Below are positions 1-10,564 of a stretch of 64,000 nt of DNA, in pieces. The DNA is from Taudactylus pleione (lineage: Eukaryota; Chordata; Amphibia; Anura; Myobatrachidae): NCBI GenBank assembly GCA_031769625.1, contig JAUIMM010000570.1, positions 1,617,501 through 1,681,500 of the forward strand. The letters run 5' to 3'. The notes beneath the pieces are model-generated. The model searched no databases. It was not told the DNA's origin and saw nothing but the letters and a program-made list of their open reading frames with translations. The translations under genes were made by a program, and so were the position numbers. Within the stretch, counting starts at the first letter, position 1; each line of letters starts with the position of its first letter.

Positions 1-82
1 TGTTTGGACCCCCATAAAACAAGCTGCCAATGTGCATTGGACATGGAAATGAAAATGATCCCATACACAAACTGGCTTTACA

Positions 83-2114
83 TTAAAAGTTGTCCTCGTC
101 ATCCCCATCAGTGTGTACATCCTCTCCTTCACACAATATTAATTCATCCCCACTGGAATCCACCATAGGCGCCTCTGTAATTTTTTTATGTAATTGTTGG
201 TAGAGGTCTTCCTCATGGAATTTGTAATTCATTTTAATGAACATCATCTTTTCCACATTTTGAGGAAGTAACCTCCTACGCCGATCTTTCAGAGTACACA
301 CTGGAGGGTGGGCAACTTAAGTAATGCAAAGCCAGTTTGTGTATAGGACTCCAAATTGCCTATTTTTGCTGCCAGTACTGAAAGGGACTGTCTGACATGT
401 CTATTAGGATGTTATCTCTGAAGTAGTCCTCCACCATTCTGTGAATGGAGACCGCATCACACATAGTCATGGTAGAAGACATGTCACTAGTAGGCAGCTC
501 TCTCAGGCCCGACCAGATGTAATTTTGTGGTGAACAATCTGCATGACCAGCAGGCATTCTGTAAGGAAAATTTATTTTTTTCCTGGCAGCTGCAGAAACT
601 GAAGGAGGAGATGATGGGGTTTCACGTGCGGCTGCAGCTGACAATTTTTTTACCAACAGCTCTTTGCATAGTTTTAGATTTCGGTCTGTGGGAAAAAAAC
701 TCACAAGGTAGGACTTAAACCTAGGATCCAGAATGGTCGCCAAAATATATTTTTCAGATTTCAATAGATTGACGACTCCTGGTGAATTGAATCAAGGGCT
801 TGATCCACCAGTCCGACATACTTTGCGCAATCACTCCATTTCAGCTCCTCCTTCAGTTTCTCCAGCTGTTTTTGCAAAAGTCTGATGAGGGGAATGACCT
901 GACTCAAGCTGGCAGTGTCTGAACTAACTTCACGTGTGGCAAGTTCAAAGGGTTTGAGAACCTTGCACAACACGGAAATTATTCTCCAATGTGCATTCTC
1001 CCTCCACTGCCTATGTCATAGGCCGTTGTATAGCCTTGGATGGCCTTTTGCTGTTCCTCCATCTGCTGAAGCATATAGAGGGTAGAATTCCACCGAGTTA
1101 CTACCTCTTGCTCCAGCTGATGGCATGCAATCTTCGACAAGCGGCCGTCGACTGTCTAAAATGTCTGGATATTTTGCGGACCACCGAGAGCATCTCCTGC
1201 ACGACCATATCAGTTTTTAAAAAACGTTGCACCACCAAATTAATTGTGTGAGCAAAACATGGGACATGTTGGAATTCGTCCACATGTAATGCTCTCACAA
1301 TATTGGTGGCATTGTCCGAAATCACAAATCCCAAGGAGAGTCCAAGTGGGGTAAGCCATTTAGCAATGATTTCCCTGAGTTTTTCTAAGAGGTTCTCAGC
1401 GGTATGCATCTTAGTGAAACCAGTTATCCAAAGAGTAGCCTGCCTCTGTATCAGCTGTCTTTTGGTAGATGTTGCTGCTGCTGCTGCTGTTGCTGTTGTA
1501 GGCAATACACCTACCCAGTGGGCTGTCACAGTCATGTAATCCTTAGTTTGCCCTGTCCCACTTGTCCATATATCAGTGGTCTAGTGGACAGTGGGTACAA
1601 TGGCATTTCTGAGGACATTAATAAGGTTTTTTTTAATGTCCTTGTACAGATTTGGAATTGCTGTTCTAGTGAAGTGGAATCTAGAAGGGATCTGGTAGAG
1701 AGGACACAGGACCTCAATTAACTGTTGAAACCCCACTGCGGTAATGGCGGATACTTGACGCACATCTAATACCAGCATAGCTGTTATGGCAACAGTAATT
1801 ATCACTGTGTGATTGCTGTCATACTTGTTTGCCCTTGCAAACGATTGTTTGACAGGTAATTGTTTTTTGGAGGATACACTTCAAGTACTCTTTCTCCTGA
1901 TCCCCTTCTGGGATGAAGATCCACTGACAGCAACAGCAGCAGCAACAGGCGTAGTCATCAAGGATCCTTCTGAGGAATAACGTATAGGAGAGGAGTCAAT
2001 CATGCTTCGAATATCAACATCGGATGCCGCAAGACTACTCCCGATGACGAATGAGGATGTTGATGATGCAGGTGTTGGAGATCTAGGTACTCGGTTTCTA
2101 GGTACTAGTGGCGA
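83..2114 (-). pseudogene. hAT-superfamily (ZBED-like) transposase, decayed
   Basis: Read on the minus strand, a chain of open segments matches the domain order of hAT transposases. About 2114-1581 gives an N-terminal part containing DVRQVSAITAVGFQQL and YQIPSRFHF. About 1535-1101 carries FVISDNATN and VPCFAHTINLVVQ, the region of the second catalytic Asp. About 973-761 has ATREVSSDTASLSQVIPLIR, and 764-360 has ILATILDPRFK. 301-83 has RRRRLLPQNVEKMMFIKMN, the C-terminal dimerisation block. Frames change between segments and stops intervene, so no intact enzyme is encoded. No BED zinc finger was found upstream. A matching 5' terminus in the same orientation lies at 5244, so the original element probably ran from there past the window edge, with later insertions between. 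Further copies of the family are at 21.9-22.9 kb and 29.9-30.8 kb. Confidence 0.85.
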
Positions 2115-2115
2115 G

Positions 2116-2188
2116 GGCCCCTCTGTGTGTGGGGGTCCCAGGGTGACCGACCCTGTTGCTCCCCCCCCCCTTTAATCTAGCCCTGACT
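2116..2188. repeat. Truncated end of a hAT-type MITE
   Basis: This short stretch, with a run of C and then TTTAATCTAGCCCTG, resembles the right end of the MITE at 21202-21669 (ending CTTAAGCCGGGACTG). It is probably a truncated copy beside the hAT relic. No partner end was found. Confidence 0.35.
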
Positions 2189-2663
2189 CTTAGTATCACA
2201 ACAGCAAGACAGCCCCAGGTCACCCGTTTCCGATGTATACAGTAAACTTATTTCAGACAGTTAGTTTGTAAACTGTAGGTTTCTACTTTATCCTTATCAG
2301 ATGTCTCTTGTTTTCCACTGACAGCTCCAGAACAGTACAGTATGGGGTAAACAGCTGGGTGGTCTTATTCTAATTGTTATACAGCAGCCCTGAAGTGAGA
2401 TCTTGTTCCAGGGAACTAAACAGTGGATATGTGGTAAGACAAGCAGCCATAGATATCAATAACATGCAAAAACCTTTACAACACGTATAATAAACCAATC
2501 TTTATTAAAATGGCCTTCTGGTATAGGAAAGACTCTTTTCCAGTGTTTCCCAGCCTAACAATCCACGTTTTAGTGATATTCATGCTTGAGCACAGATGGT
2601 TAAATTAAAATAAGTGAAAATCAAAATAAGTGAGGTATTAAGACTCTGTCGACATCGCTAGTA
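2189..2663. other. Unassigned AT-rich stretch
   Basis: There is no coding frame of note and no repeat structure I can name. It may be internal hAT sequence or host DNA separating the relic from the minisatellite that follows. Confidence 0.3.
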
Positions 2664-3010
2664 AACCCGCACTAAGGACACCACCGGCACCCCTGCACTT
2701 CCGCACAGATCACTGCTGGCACTGCTGGAACCCCCGCACTGAGAACACTGTCGGCACTCCTGCTTCCAACACCGCCAGCACTCCTGCACTGCCGACAATG
2801 CCAGCAACCCCGCACTGAGGACACTGCCGGCACCCACTCACTGTCGAGACCACCGGCACTTCCACATTCAAAACACTGCAGGCACTCCTGAACTGCCAAC
2901 ACTACTAGTACCCCTGCACTGAGAACACTACTGGCACTCCTGCACTGCCAACATCGCCAGCACTCCCACACTAAGGATGCCAACAACACCGCATGGCCGA
3001 CACCACCAGG
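2664..3010. repeat. GC-rich degenerate minisatellite
   Basis: Variants of CACTGCCGACACCGCCAGCAC recur about every 24-36 bases. The same motif resumes at 4330-4500 after two inserted MITEs, so one array was probably split. The minus-strand open frame across it is low complexity and not taken as a gene. Confidence 0.65.
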
Positions 3011-3274
3011 GCTGCCATCGGGGAGACAGCCAGTACTCCTGTGTGTCCTTTACCTAAGTGTGCCTCTCCCTCTTTGCACCTCTGCCCCTTTTACCAAAGT
3101 GTGCCTCTCCCCGTGTGTGCCTTTGCCCCCTTGCTAATGTCTGTGCTGTGTTTCACACCACATACATACATACAGTAACATATTGTACATACAGTAACAC
3201 ACATACATACAATAACTGAACCTCCGGATGGCAGGTAAGCACAGTTTTCTGTTGTAAATCATTAGGCCTTTCTC

Positions 3275-3671
3275 CATACTTGCTTACCCTCCCGATTTGG
3301 TCGGGAGCCTCCCGAAAATCGGGTGCCGCTCCCGACCTCCCGGGAAGGCAGGCAAGTCTCCCGGCTAACCAGCGACCCATCTGCCCCCCCCCTCACTCAC
3401 CATAAAAATCCCGGCAGCGGAGGGGCCAGTGACGCGATTCGCGCTGAATCGCGTCATCACGGCCCCGCCCCCTGCCTCACAATGCCTTTAAAAACGGCAT
3501 TGTGAAGAGGGGGCGGAGCCGCGATGACGCGATCACGCTGCCACACCCCCATGCTCCGCCCCAAATGTTCATCATCGCCGGGCCACACCCCCTTTTCGCT
3601 GCGATCCGCCCCCCGCCGAGAAGCCCGACAGCTCCCTCCCGTAAGGAGGGAGTGAAATGTCGGCATGTATG
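3275..3671. mobile_element. hAT-type MITE (CATACTTG family) with perfect 8-bp TSD
   Basis: The 397-bp element starts CATACTTGCTTACC and ends GTCGGCATGTATG. It is flanked on both sides by the same 8 bp, CCTTTCTC (3267-3274 and 3672-3679), which fits hAT transposition. The interior is GC-rich with Chi-like CCCGAC hairpins. Related elements are at 49671-60622 (split by a retrovirus) and 61757-62108. Confidence 0.85.
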
Positions 3672-3812
3672 CCTTTCTCACTTTAAAAAAACCCTTTATT
3701 CCTTTTAATCTTTAAAGGCAAATACCTTAAATTGTTTAAATCTACTGTTTAACTGTTTATCTTTGTTATGTGTAATGTGGGTAGACACACACACATGCGT
3801 CATGCAGGCAGG

Positions 3813-4134
3813 CAGGGGCGTCTTTAGAGAGGATGGGACCCATGTACATTCCCCGTCCTAGGCCCCCTCCCCTCTTCCTGGTGGCTGGCAGCTGACTGAC
3901 ATGGCCAGCCGGCCACCGGAGCATTAGTAGACTCTGGGCACTAAAGTGTGCCTGGAGTCTACTGCGCATGTGCAAAATGCCGGAAAAATGGGCGCAGTGG
4001 TCATTTTCCTGGCTTTTTGTACAGCGCTGACACCCGGCGCTGGACCTCGGAGAGGTAAGTTTTAAATAATATGGGTGCAGGGTGTGCGGTGCAGGCCCCC
4101 CTGGACCCGGGGGCCCATTATAGATATGCCCCTG
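3813..4134. mobile_element. hAT-type MITE (CAGGGGCRT family)
   Basis: The 322-bp element starts CAGGGGCGTCTTTAGAGA and ends TAGATATGCCCCTG, which are short terminal inverted repeats. The flanking 8-mers CAGGCAGG (3805-3812) and AAGGCAGG (4135-4142) agree at 7 of 8 positions, consistent with an aged hAT TSD. A second copy with a perfect TSD is at 48905-49128, and internal fragments recur at 21.84 and 30.11 kb. Confidence 0.8.
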
Positions 4135-4329
4135 AAGGCAGGTATGCTGTGGGGCATGTGGGGCATGTCAGTACTGTGGTGGGAGCTCATTGCATGCACT
4201 TGCTCCAGGGACCAGACCTCAACCTCACACTACTGTGTCCACCAAGCCTTTAGAAGGTACTAAGGAGGTGGGGAGCCCTGTTTTTTTTCATTTGTACCGG
4301 GCCCCACGATTTCTGATGGTAGCCCTGGA

Positions 4330-4840
4330 CATCACCAACACCTCGCACTGTCGCCACTGCCGCCATCCCAGCATGGAGAACACCGCTGGCACCCCCGACA
4401 CTTGCCAGCACTCCCGCACTGACGTCATCGCCGTCACCTCCGCACGGCCGACACCACTAGCACTCCCACACTGAGGACAACGCCAGCACTCTCTGTCACA
4501 ATAAGTGTAACCTGCACTGTATCCAACCCTCACTGTTGCCCGCGCTGTAACCGATCCACACTGTATCCCACACACACTGTATCCAACCCACACTGTATCC
4601 AACCCACACCATATTCCACACTGTATCCGACCCACACTGTATCCCACGCTGTATCCGACCCGCACTGTATGTAACCAGCACCGCTGTATCCGACCCGCAC
4701 TGTATGTAACCAGCACTGTATCCGACCCACATTGTATCCACCCCGCACTGTATCCTGCATTGTATCCGACCCACACTGTATCCACCCCGCACTGTATCCA
4801 AGCCGCACTGTAAATTGCACTGTAACTAACCCGCAGGTAT
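4330..4840. repeat. Two adjoining minisatellites
   Basis: 4330-4500 continues the GC-rich CACTGCCGACACC type array. 4505-4840 is a separate array of CACTGTATCCGACCCG-like units of about 15-20 bases. Overlapping minus-strand frames (for example 4288-4785) are repeat artefacts rich in WIQCGSDT-type peptides. Confidence 0.75.
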
Positions 4841-4899
4841 AGAACACTGTTTTTATTGTTGGGGAGATTTTGGGGAACTGCTCAACAAATAGGCTGATT

Positions 4900-5244
4900 G
4901 ATCACATTACTAATTTTCAAAACATTTTTAAACAGAAATAACTGTAGTTGTGCCGCTGCTCTGTTGCTTAGTTTAGCCAGCCAGCCTTTGGTCTATATTG
5001 GTGAACAATATTGTGAGATGTGAGGTGGTCAAAATTGAGTGGAAATGACTGGAAATTAATGTTATTGAGGTTAATAATACTAAAGGAATAAAAAAAGGCC
5101 CAATTTATGTGATTTTAGCCTTTTTTTGTAAATTTTTGGAAAAAATCCAAAATCAAAACCGGTCACGGCGTTTTGGCAAAACCAAAACAGGATGACGAAT
5201 TAGAAATACCAAAACCAGCAAAAAAGGTCCGGCACACATCTCTA
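4900..5244 (-). mobile_element. 5' end of hAT element, minus orientation
   Basis: On the minus strand this begins TAGAGATGTGTGCCGGACC and continues with sequence clearly homologous to 21917-22260, including the stretch complementary to GAGGTGGTCAAAATTGA. It is best read as the 5' terminus of the same hAT family, and probably of the element whose transposase relic lies at 83-2114. Confidence 0.7.
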
Positions 5245-6225
5245 ATTACAATTAAAATGTACCTCACTAATATACAATTGAGGCAGCCATTTTGGGAAGC
5301 AAAGTAATATTTTTGAGAATGCAGCCCGCTTAGGGTCAGTACTACCACTAATCAAACTTCGGCAAAGGTGCCAGTGTGTATTGGGTGTCTAAAACACGGA
5401 AGGTGTGTCATAATTACACAGGCAAGCACCGCACTGGCCAAGAATATAAAATGCTCCCCAGAACACGCTCTATGCTAGGTACGAAGCAGCACTCAACCTG
5501 GACTTACACACCATCCCTCAGCCTATTCAGTAGGAACTTGTACATTACTGAAACATTTGTAAGTATAAATATTCATTAGTCACTGTGATTGTGTCTTGTT
5601 TATTTGCATGCTCTCTGTGGATTAAGACCTGAACATGTCCTATGACTCAGCCACTCTTCCTAACTGTTGTATTATAAAAGGATTATAACACACTCATTCC
5701 ACTCATTATGCTAAATATCGGAGACCGAGCTGCCCTGCAGCGGTGGATACAAAGCCACCACCAGAGCAATGCTCCGGTGCGGAGACAGCTGATCCAAAAA
5801 CAGCGATGTCCTCCACTGCTACTTGTGAAAATTAGCATTAGTCTGACTCGGCAATGTTACTGCGCATGCGCGACCTCCGGCGGGAGGAGGAAGACGGGTG
5901 CGCAGGATCCTGTTGGATCCCTCTTCGCAACCCGGGACTCCTTCCCATAGGAAAGAGTTGCGGTCTGGGAACAAACCATCTGTCATTTTTCAAACACAGC
6001 TTATAAAGTGACAGGAGCTGATTGGTTGGTACTTTATCTTTCTCCACTTTACCTCTCTCAAGGCTTAGTACGTAGACCCCTAAAGTCTTTACACCATTAT
6101 AGGGTACAGATAAATGTCTGTAAAGTGATTTTTCAGTGTTTTTATACAAGTTTGTAAAATGTTGAAAAAAAACACTTTTTACTGCAGCTCCTCTATGCAA
6201 GATCTAAATCCCTCTGCCATCAATA
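5245..6225. other. Mostly unassigned; MITE fragment near 5.96-6.09 kb
   Basis: No gene was recognised. Around 5960-6090, the GACAGGAGCTGATTGG and CCACTTTACCTCTC motifs match fragments near 18.2, 34.8 and 61.7 kb. These probably derive from a dispersed MITE whose best copy is at 36251-36431. Confidence 0.4.
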
Positions 6226-8090
6226 CAACACCTCCACATACCTGTCCCACATAATTTACACCTCCTTGTACCTGTCCCATATCATTTACACCTCTTTGTA
6301 CTTGTCCCACATCATTTACACCTCCACATACCTGTCCCACATCATTACACCTCCACATACCTGTCCCACATAATTTACACCTCCACATACCTGTCCCACA
6401 TCATTTACACCTCCACATACCTGTCCCACATCATTTACACCTCCTTGTACCTGTCCCACATCATTTACACCTCCACATACCTGTCCCGCATCATTTACAC
6501 CTCCCCATACTGTACTTGCCCTACATCATTACAACTCCACATACCTGTATCGCATCATTTACACCTCCACCTACCTGTCCCACATCATTTACACCTTCAC
6601 ATACCTGTTCCACATAATTTACATTTATACATACATGTCCCACATCATTCACACATCTACATATCTGTTGCACATTTACACCTCTACATATCGGTCCCAC
6701 ATCATTTACACCTCCACATACATGTCCCACATCATTTACACCTCTACATATCTGTCCCACATCATTTACATTTATACATACATGTCCCACATCATTTACA
6801 CATCTACATATCTGTTGCACATTTACACCTCTACATATCGGTCCCACATCATTTACACCTCCACATACATGTCCCACATCATTTACACCTCTACATATCC
6901 GTCCCACATCATTTACACCTATACATACATGTCCCACATTATTTACACCTCTACATATCTGTCTCACATAATTTACACCTCCACATACATGCCCCACATC
7001 ATTTACACCTCTACATATCTGTTGCACATTTACACCTCCACATACCTGTCCCACATCATTTACACCTATACATACATGTCCCACATTATTTACACCTCTA
7101 CATATCTGTCCCACATTATTTACACCTCCACATACATGTCCCACATCATTTACACCTTCACATATCTGTACCACATCATTTACACCTCCACATATCTGTA
7201 CCACATAATTTACACCTCCACACACATGTCCCACATCATTTACACCTCCACATATCTGTCTCACATCATTTACACCTCTACATATCCGTCCCACATCATT
7301 TACACCTATACATACATGTCCCACATAATTTACACCTCCACGTACCTGTCCCACATCATTTACACCTATACATACATGTCCCACATCATTTACACCTCCA
7401 CATACCTGTCCCACATCATTTACACCTATACATACATGTCCCACATCATTTACACCTCTACATATCTGTCCCACATCATTTACACCTATACATACATGTC
7501 CCACATCATTTACACCTCCACGTACCTGTCCCACATCATTTACACCTATACATACATGTCCCACATCATTTACACCTCCACATACCTCTCACATCATTTA
7601 CACCTCCACATACCTGTCCCACATCATTTACACCTCTACATATCCGTCCCACATCATTTACACCTATACATACATGTCCCACATCATTTACACATCCACA
7701 TACCTGTCCCACATCATTTACACCTATACATACATGTCCCACATCATTTACACCTCCACATACCTGTCCCACATCATTTACACCTATACATACATGTCCC
7801 ACATCATTTACACATCCACATACCTGTCCCACATCATTTACACCTATACATACATGTCCCACATCATTTACACCTCCACATACCTGTCCCACATCATTTA
7901 CACCTATACATACATGTCCCACATCATTTACACCTCTACATATCTGTCCCACATCATTTACATCTCCACATACCTGTCCCACATCATTTACATCTCCACA
8001 TACCTGTCCCACATCATTTACATCTCCACATACCTGTCCCACATCATTACACCTCCACGTACATTTTCAACATCATTACACCTCCAGAGG
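6226..8090. repeat. 30-bp minisatellite, about 60 units
   Basis: The consensus unit is about CCCACATCATTTACACCTCCACATACCTGT split in two halves, 30 bp long. Because 30 is a multiple of three and the unit lacks stops in several frames, frames of up to 550 codons stay open on both strands (6445-8097, 6635-8185 and 6521-7564 on minus). They encode only monotonous HHLHLYIHVP-like peptides and are not genes. From about 7300 to 7920, CTCCACATACCTG and CTATACATACATG units alternate, giving a 60-bp higher-order unit. There are no spacers, so it is not CRISPR-like. Confidence 0.95.
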
Positions 8091-8097
8091 GATGTAG

Positions 8098-8320
8098 TCA
8101 GTTTACTGCCACACGGGTTGCCGACACTGGAATCCCAACAGCTGGCATCCCGAATGTAAGTATAACAGGCTGGTTTAGTTTGTAGCCATGGGGGGTAGGG
8201 TTAGGTAAAGACACCATTGGGGAAAGGGGGGCTTAGGATGCAAGAAGGGAGAGTTAGGGTTAGGGGGTGAAGGGGGGGGTTAGTATACTTACTGAGCCCG
8301 TCAGGATTATGAAAGAAAAA
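8098..8320. repeat. Dispersed GGGTTAGG-rich element, copy 1
   Basis: It begins near GAATCCCAACAGCTGGCATCCCG, passes through GGTTAGGGTTAGG-type sequence and ends near TACTGAGCCCGTCAGGAT. The same architecture occurs at 10937-11455 and 60715-61480. The ends resemble one another in inverted form, suggesting a non-autonomous DNA element, but no clean TSD was found. Confidence 0.5.
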
Positions 8321-8497
8321 ACTGAATGAAAACTGAACCACCCTCCAAATATATTCTGTATTCTAGCCCATGTTTAAGCACAATTATTGCCACCACGGAG
8401 ATACAAATACAAATGTAGTCAAGGTGCCAGACAGATTAATCAATTAGCAGGGTGTGATAGCAGCCTAGTGGAGGTATGCCAGTCCTCTATGGACAAA

Positions 8498-9046
8498 GGC
8501 CCTGATTCAGACCCACTCGCGAGCGGCTGTCCGCTCGCAAGTGGGTCGATGTTCTGCACTGAGCATGCGCACGACGGAGGGAGCTCCGTCGTGCGCATGC
8601 GCCAGACGCGACGAGCGAAGGAAAGTCCTTCGCTCGTTGTGTCTGATCAAAGGGGGCGTGCTGTCGATGTTGATCGACAGCACGCCCCCTTTGGTAGGCG
8701 TGCCGGGGGCGTGCCTCCCTGACGGGGGCGTTCCCACGGGAACGCCTCCCGTCAGAAGCCGGCCCACTGACATCACTAGTGATGTCAGTGGGAGTGATTT
8801 TGGCTCTGATAGAGCCAAAATCACTCCGGAGCTTGCGGTTGAAAACCTCAACCGCAGGCTCCGGCTCGCAGTTTCGATGGTCGCGATGGTCACGACCATC
8901 GCGGCCATCAAACTGCACGCTCGTATAGCCTGTGGGTGGTGACCCACAGCTATACGAGCGTCCAGGAGGACGCTCCATTTTCATGGAGGGCGGCCCTCAT
9001 TCAGAGCGTGCGCTCTGCTCAGAGCGTACGGCTCTGAATGAGGGTC
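8498..9046. mobile_element. Hairpin-chain MITE, copy H1 (Harbinger-like ends)
   Basis: The ends are GGCCCTGATTCAG and CTGAATGAGGGTC, flanked by a possible 3-bp TSD (AAA). The interior is almost entirely consecutive stem-loops. Examples are CCCACTCGCGAGCGG paired at 8512-8547, a CGTCGTGCGCATGC stem near 8565-8602, a GGGGGCGTGCTGTCGA stem near 8649-8692, a 28-bp palindrome at 8764-8791, a stem at 8793-8825, a CTTGCGGTTGA stem near 8829-8864, a GATGGTCGCGATGGTC stem near 8876-8910, a CTCGTATAGC stem near 8920-8960, and a terminal hairpin at about 8993-9044. Short frames inside are artefacts. Three other copies are at 9720, 12684 and 62115. Confidence 0.8.
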
Positions 9047-9200
9047 AAAGATAAATTACAAGTCTAGGTGGCACTTATACACACTCTGACACATGCCATA
9101 TTCAGATAAAAAAGATCATTTTAATTCAATTTGCAAACTAATAACTACCGGGAGTGAGTCAATAAACAGCAGCTTGTCAAAAGCAATAGTTATTAACTAT

Positions 9201-9684
9201 GGGCCTGATTCAGCTTGGATGGCAGTTGCTAATACGCACACAATCGGCCGATTGTTGCATTCTGCGCTTGCATCGCAGTGCGCATGCGCGAGGCGGGCAC
9301 TGCTATCGGGACTGCGATCGCAGTGACTATAGCAGAGTGATTGACAGGAAGTGCCGTTTGGGGGGTGGTGATGGAGGGAGGCTGGTTTGAACGCCGTTGC
9401 AGGGCCGTGCATAAAATACCCACTGCGATGGAATACGCAGCTTCAGCTCCCATAGCGTGCGATGAAGTTAGCAATTTCTGAGTAAGGTCTGACCTTGTGC
9501 AAGTGTGCGTGAGGCTCCGATGGTACTCGATGTTTCCGATGGTTTTGCTATTCTTGTAAGTATTATGGATGTGGGTTAAGGGAAGTGTGCGATCCTTATG
9601 TTGTACTGAGTCTGGATTGCGATCGCAATGGATTAGCATATTTTCAATGTGGATCTGCGCGCGTAATCACAGCTGTAATCAGGC
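9201..9684. mobile_element. Harbinger-like MITE (GGGCCTGATTCAG ends), non-chain type
   Basis: It starts GGGCCTGATTCAGC and ends near GCTGTAATCAGGCAC, a degenerate inverted copy of the start. Its interior from about 9390 (GAACGCCGTTGCAGG onward) matches 48655-49189. There is no coding capacity. The exact right end and TSD are uncertain. Confidence 0.65.
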
Positions 9685-9719
9685 ACTTTATTTTATGTTA
9701 ACATAAAGCTGTGTACAGA

Positions 9720-10210
9720 GGGCCTGATTCAGAGACAGACGCTCTGAAAGAGCACTCGCTCTGAATCTGGGTGTTTTTTTATTTTATTTTGTGCGGCCTC
9801 CTGGTCGCTTTCATAGCTGTGGGTGACCACCCACAGCTATTGCGAGCGGCCAGGATGATGGTCGCGATGGTCAAGACCATCGTGACCATCGGGCTTGCAA
9901 CGAGACCCTTGTGGTAGGGTCTCGTGGCGCAAGCTCCAGAGAGCTTCTGGCTCTAATAGCCGCCCACAAAAGGCAGTCGTTCGCTTGGGAACGCCTCCGT
10001 TTGTGAAGCCACGCCCCGGTGACGCCTACCAAATGGGGCATCGACAGCTCGCCACCCTTGGTGCGAGACCCGGAGCGACGGAGCACCTGTCGCTAGCCGG
10101 GTCTCGCGTATGCGCACGACGGAGCCGGCTCCGTCGTGCGCATGCCCAGTGGGCAAACATCGACCCGGTTGCAAGCGCTCAGCACTTGCGACCGGGTCTG
10201 AATCAGGCCC
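9720..10210. mobile_element. Hairpin-chain MITE, copy H2 (inverted orientation)
   Basis: The ends are GGGCCTGATTCAG and CTGAATCAGGCCC. The stem-loops correspond to those of H1 in reverse order: the CAGAGMGNNCGCTCTG terminal hairpin is on the left, followed by the GTGGGTGACCACCCAC stem, the GATGGTCGCGATGGTC stem, the ACGAGACCC stem, the CGTCGTGCGCATG stem, and the ACCCGGT stem on the right. No matching 3-bp TSD is visible; the right flank borders the candidate Helitron. Confidence 0.75.
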
Positions 10211-10564
10211 TGTATCTATATAATACGTGTGTCTGTCTGTTTGTCCTTTATGCACAGGCAGAGTTTTGGACCTAGCTCCACCAAATAATGCATGGTGGTG
10301 TAGTTTGACCAGGATTAGGTTTTTGCCTAGGTTTGAACTTCGTGAGGAGCATACACTGTCACACAATCCCTAAAGATCTGGACACTTAAATTACACAGGG
10401 TCTAGGGGAAATTGGCAGTCTTCCAAAAACCTGTGTGAAAGCTACAAAAGTATCCTCTTAACCTCACAGTCTAAGCAAGTGTCAAACTTTATGACTCATA
10501 CAAGTTCATAATAAATCCAGAGCTAAAGTGACCATATATATTAGTCAGCCCTCTGTGTTTGCAT

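Noticed and set aside
6226..8090. CRISPR-like regular repeat
   Set aside because: Units are contiguous with no unique spacers, and the context is eukaryotic transposon-rich DNA.
6445..8185. 550- and 516-codon open frames and a 347-codon minus-strand frame
   Set aside because: They lie wholly in a 30-bp minisatellite and are open only because the unit length is a multiple of three; the peptides are monotonous.
8387..8984. Overlapping 110-165-codon frames on both strands near 8.5-9.0 kb
   Set aside because: They arise from the palindromic, GC-rich hairpin-chain MITE; the mirrored peptides on both strands reflect inverted repeats.
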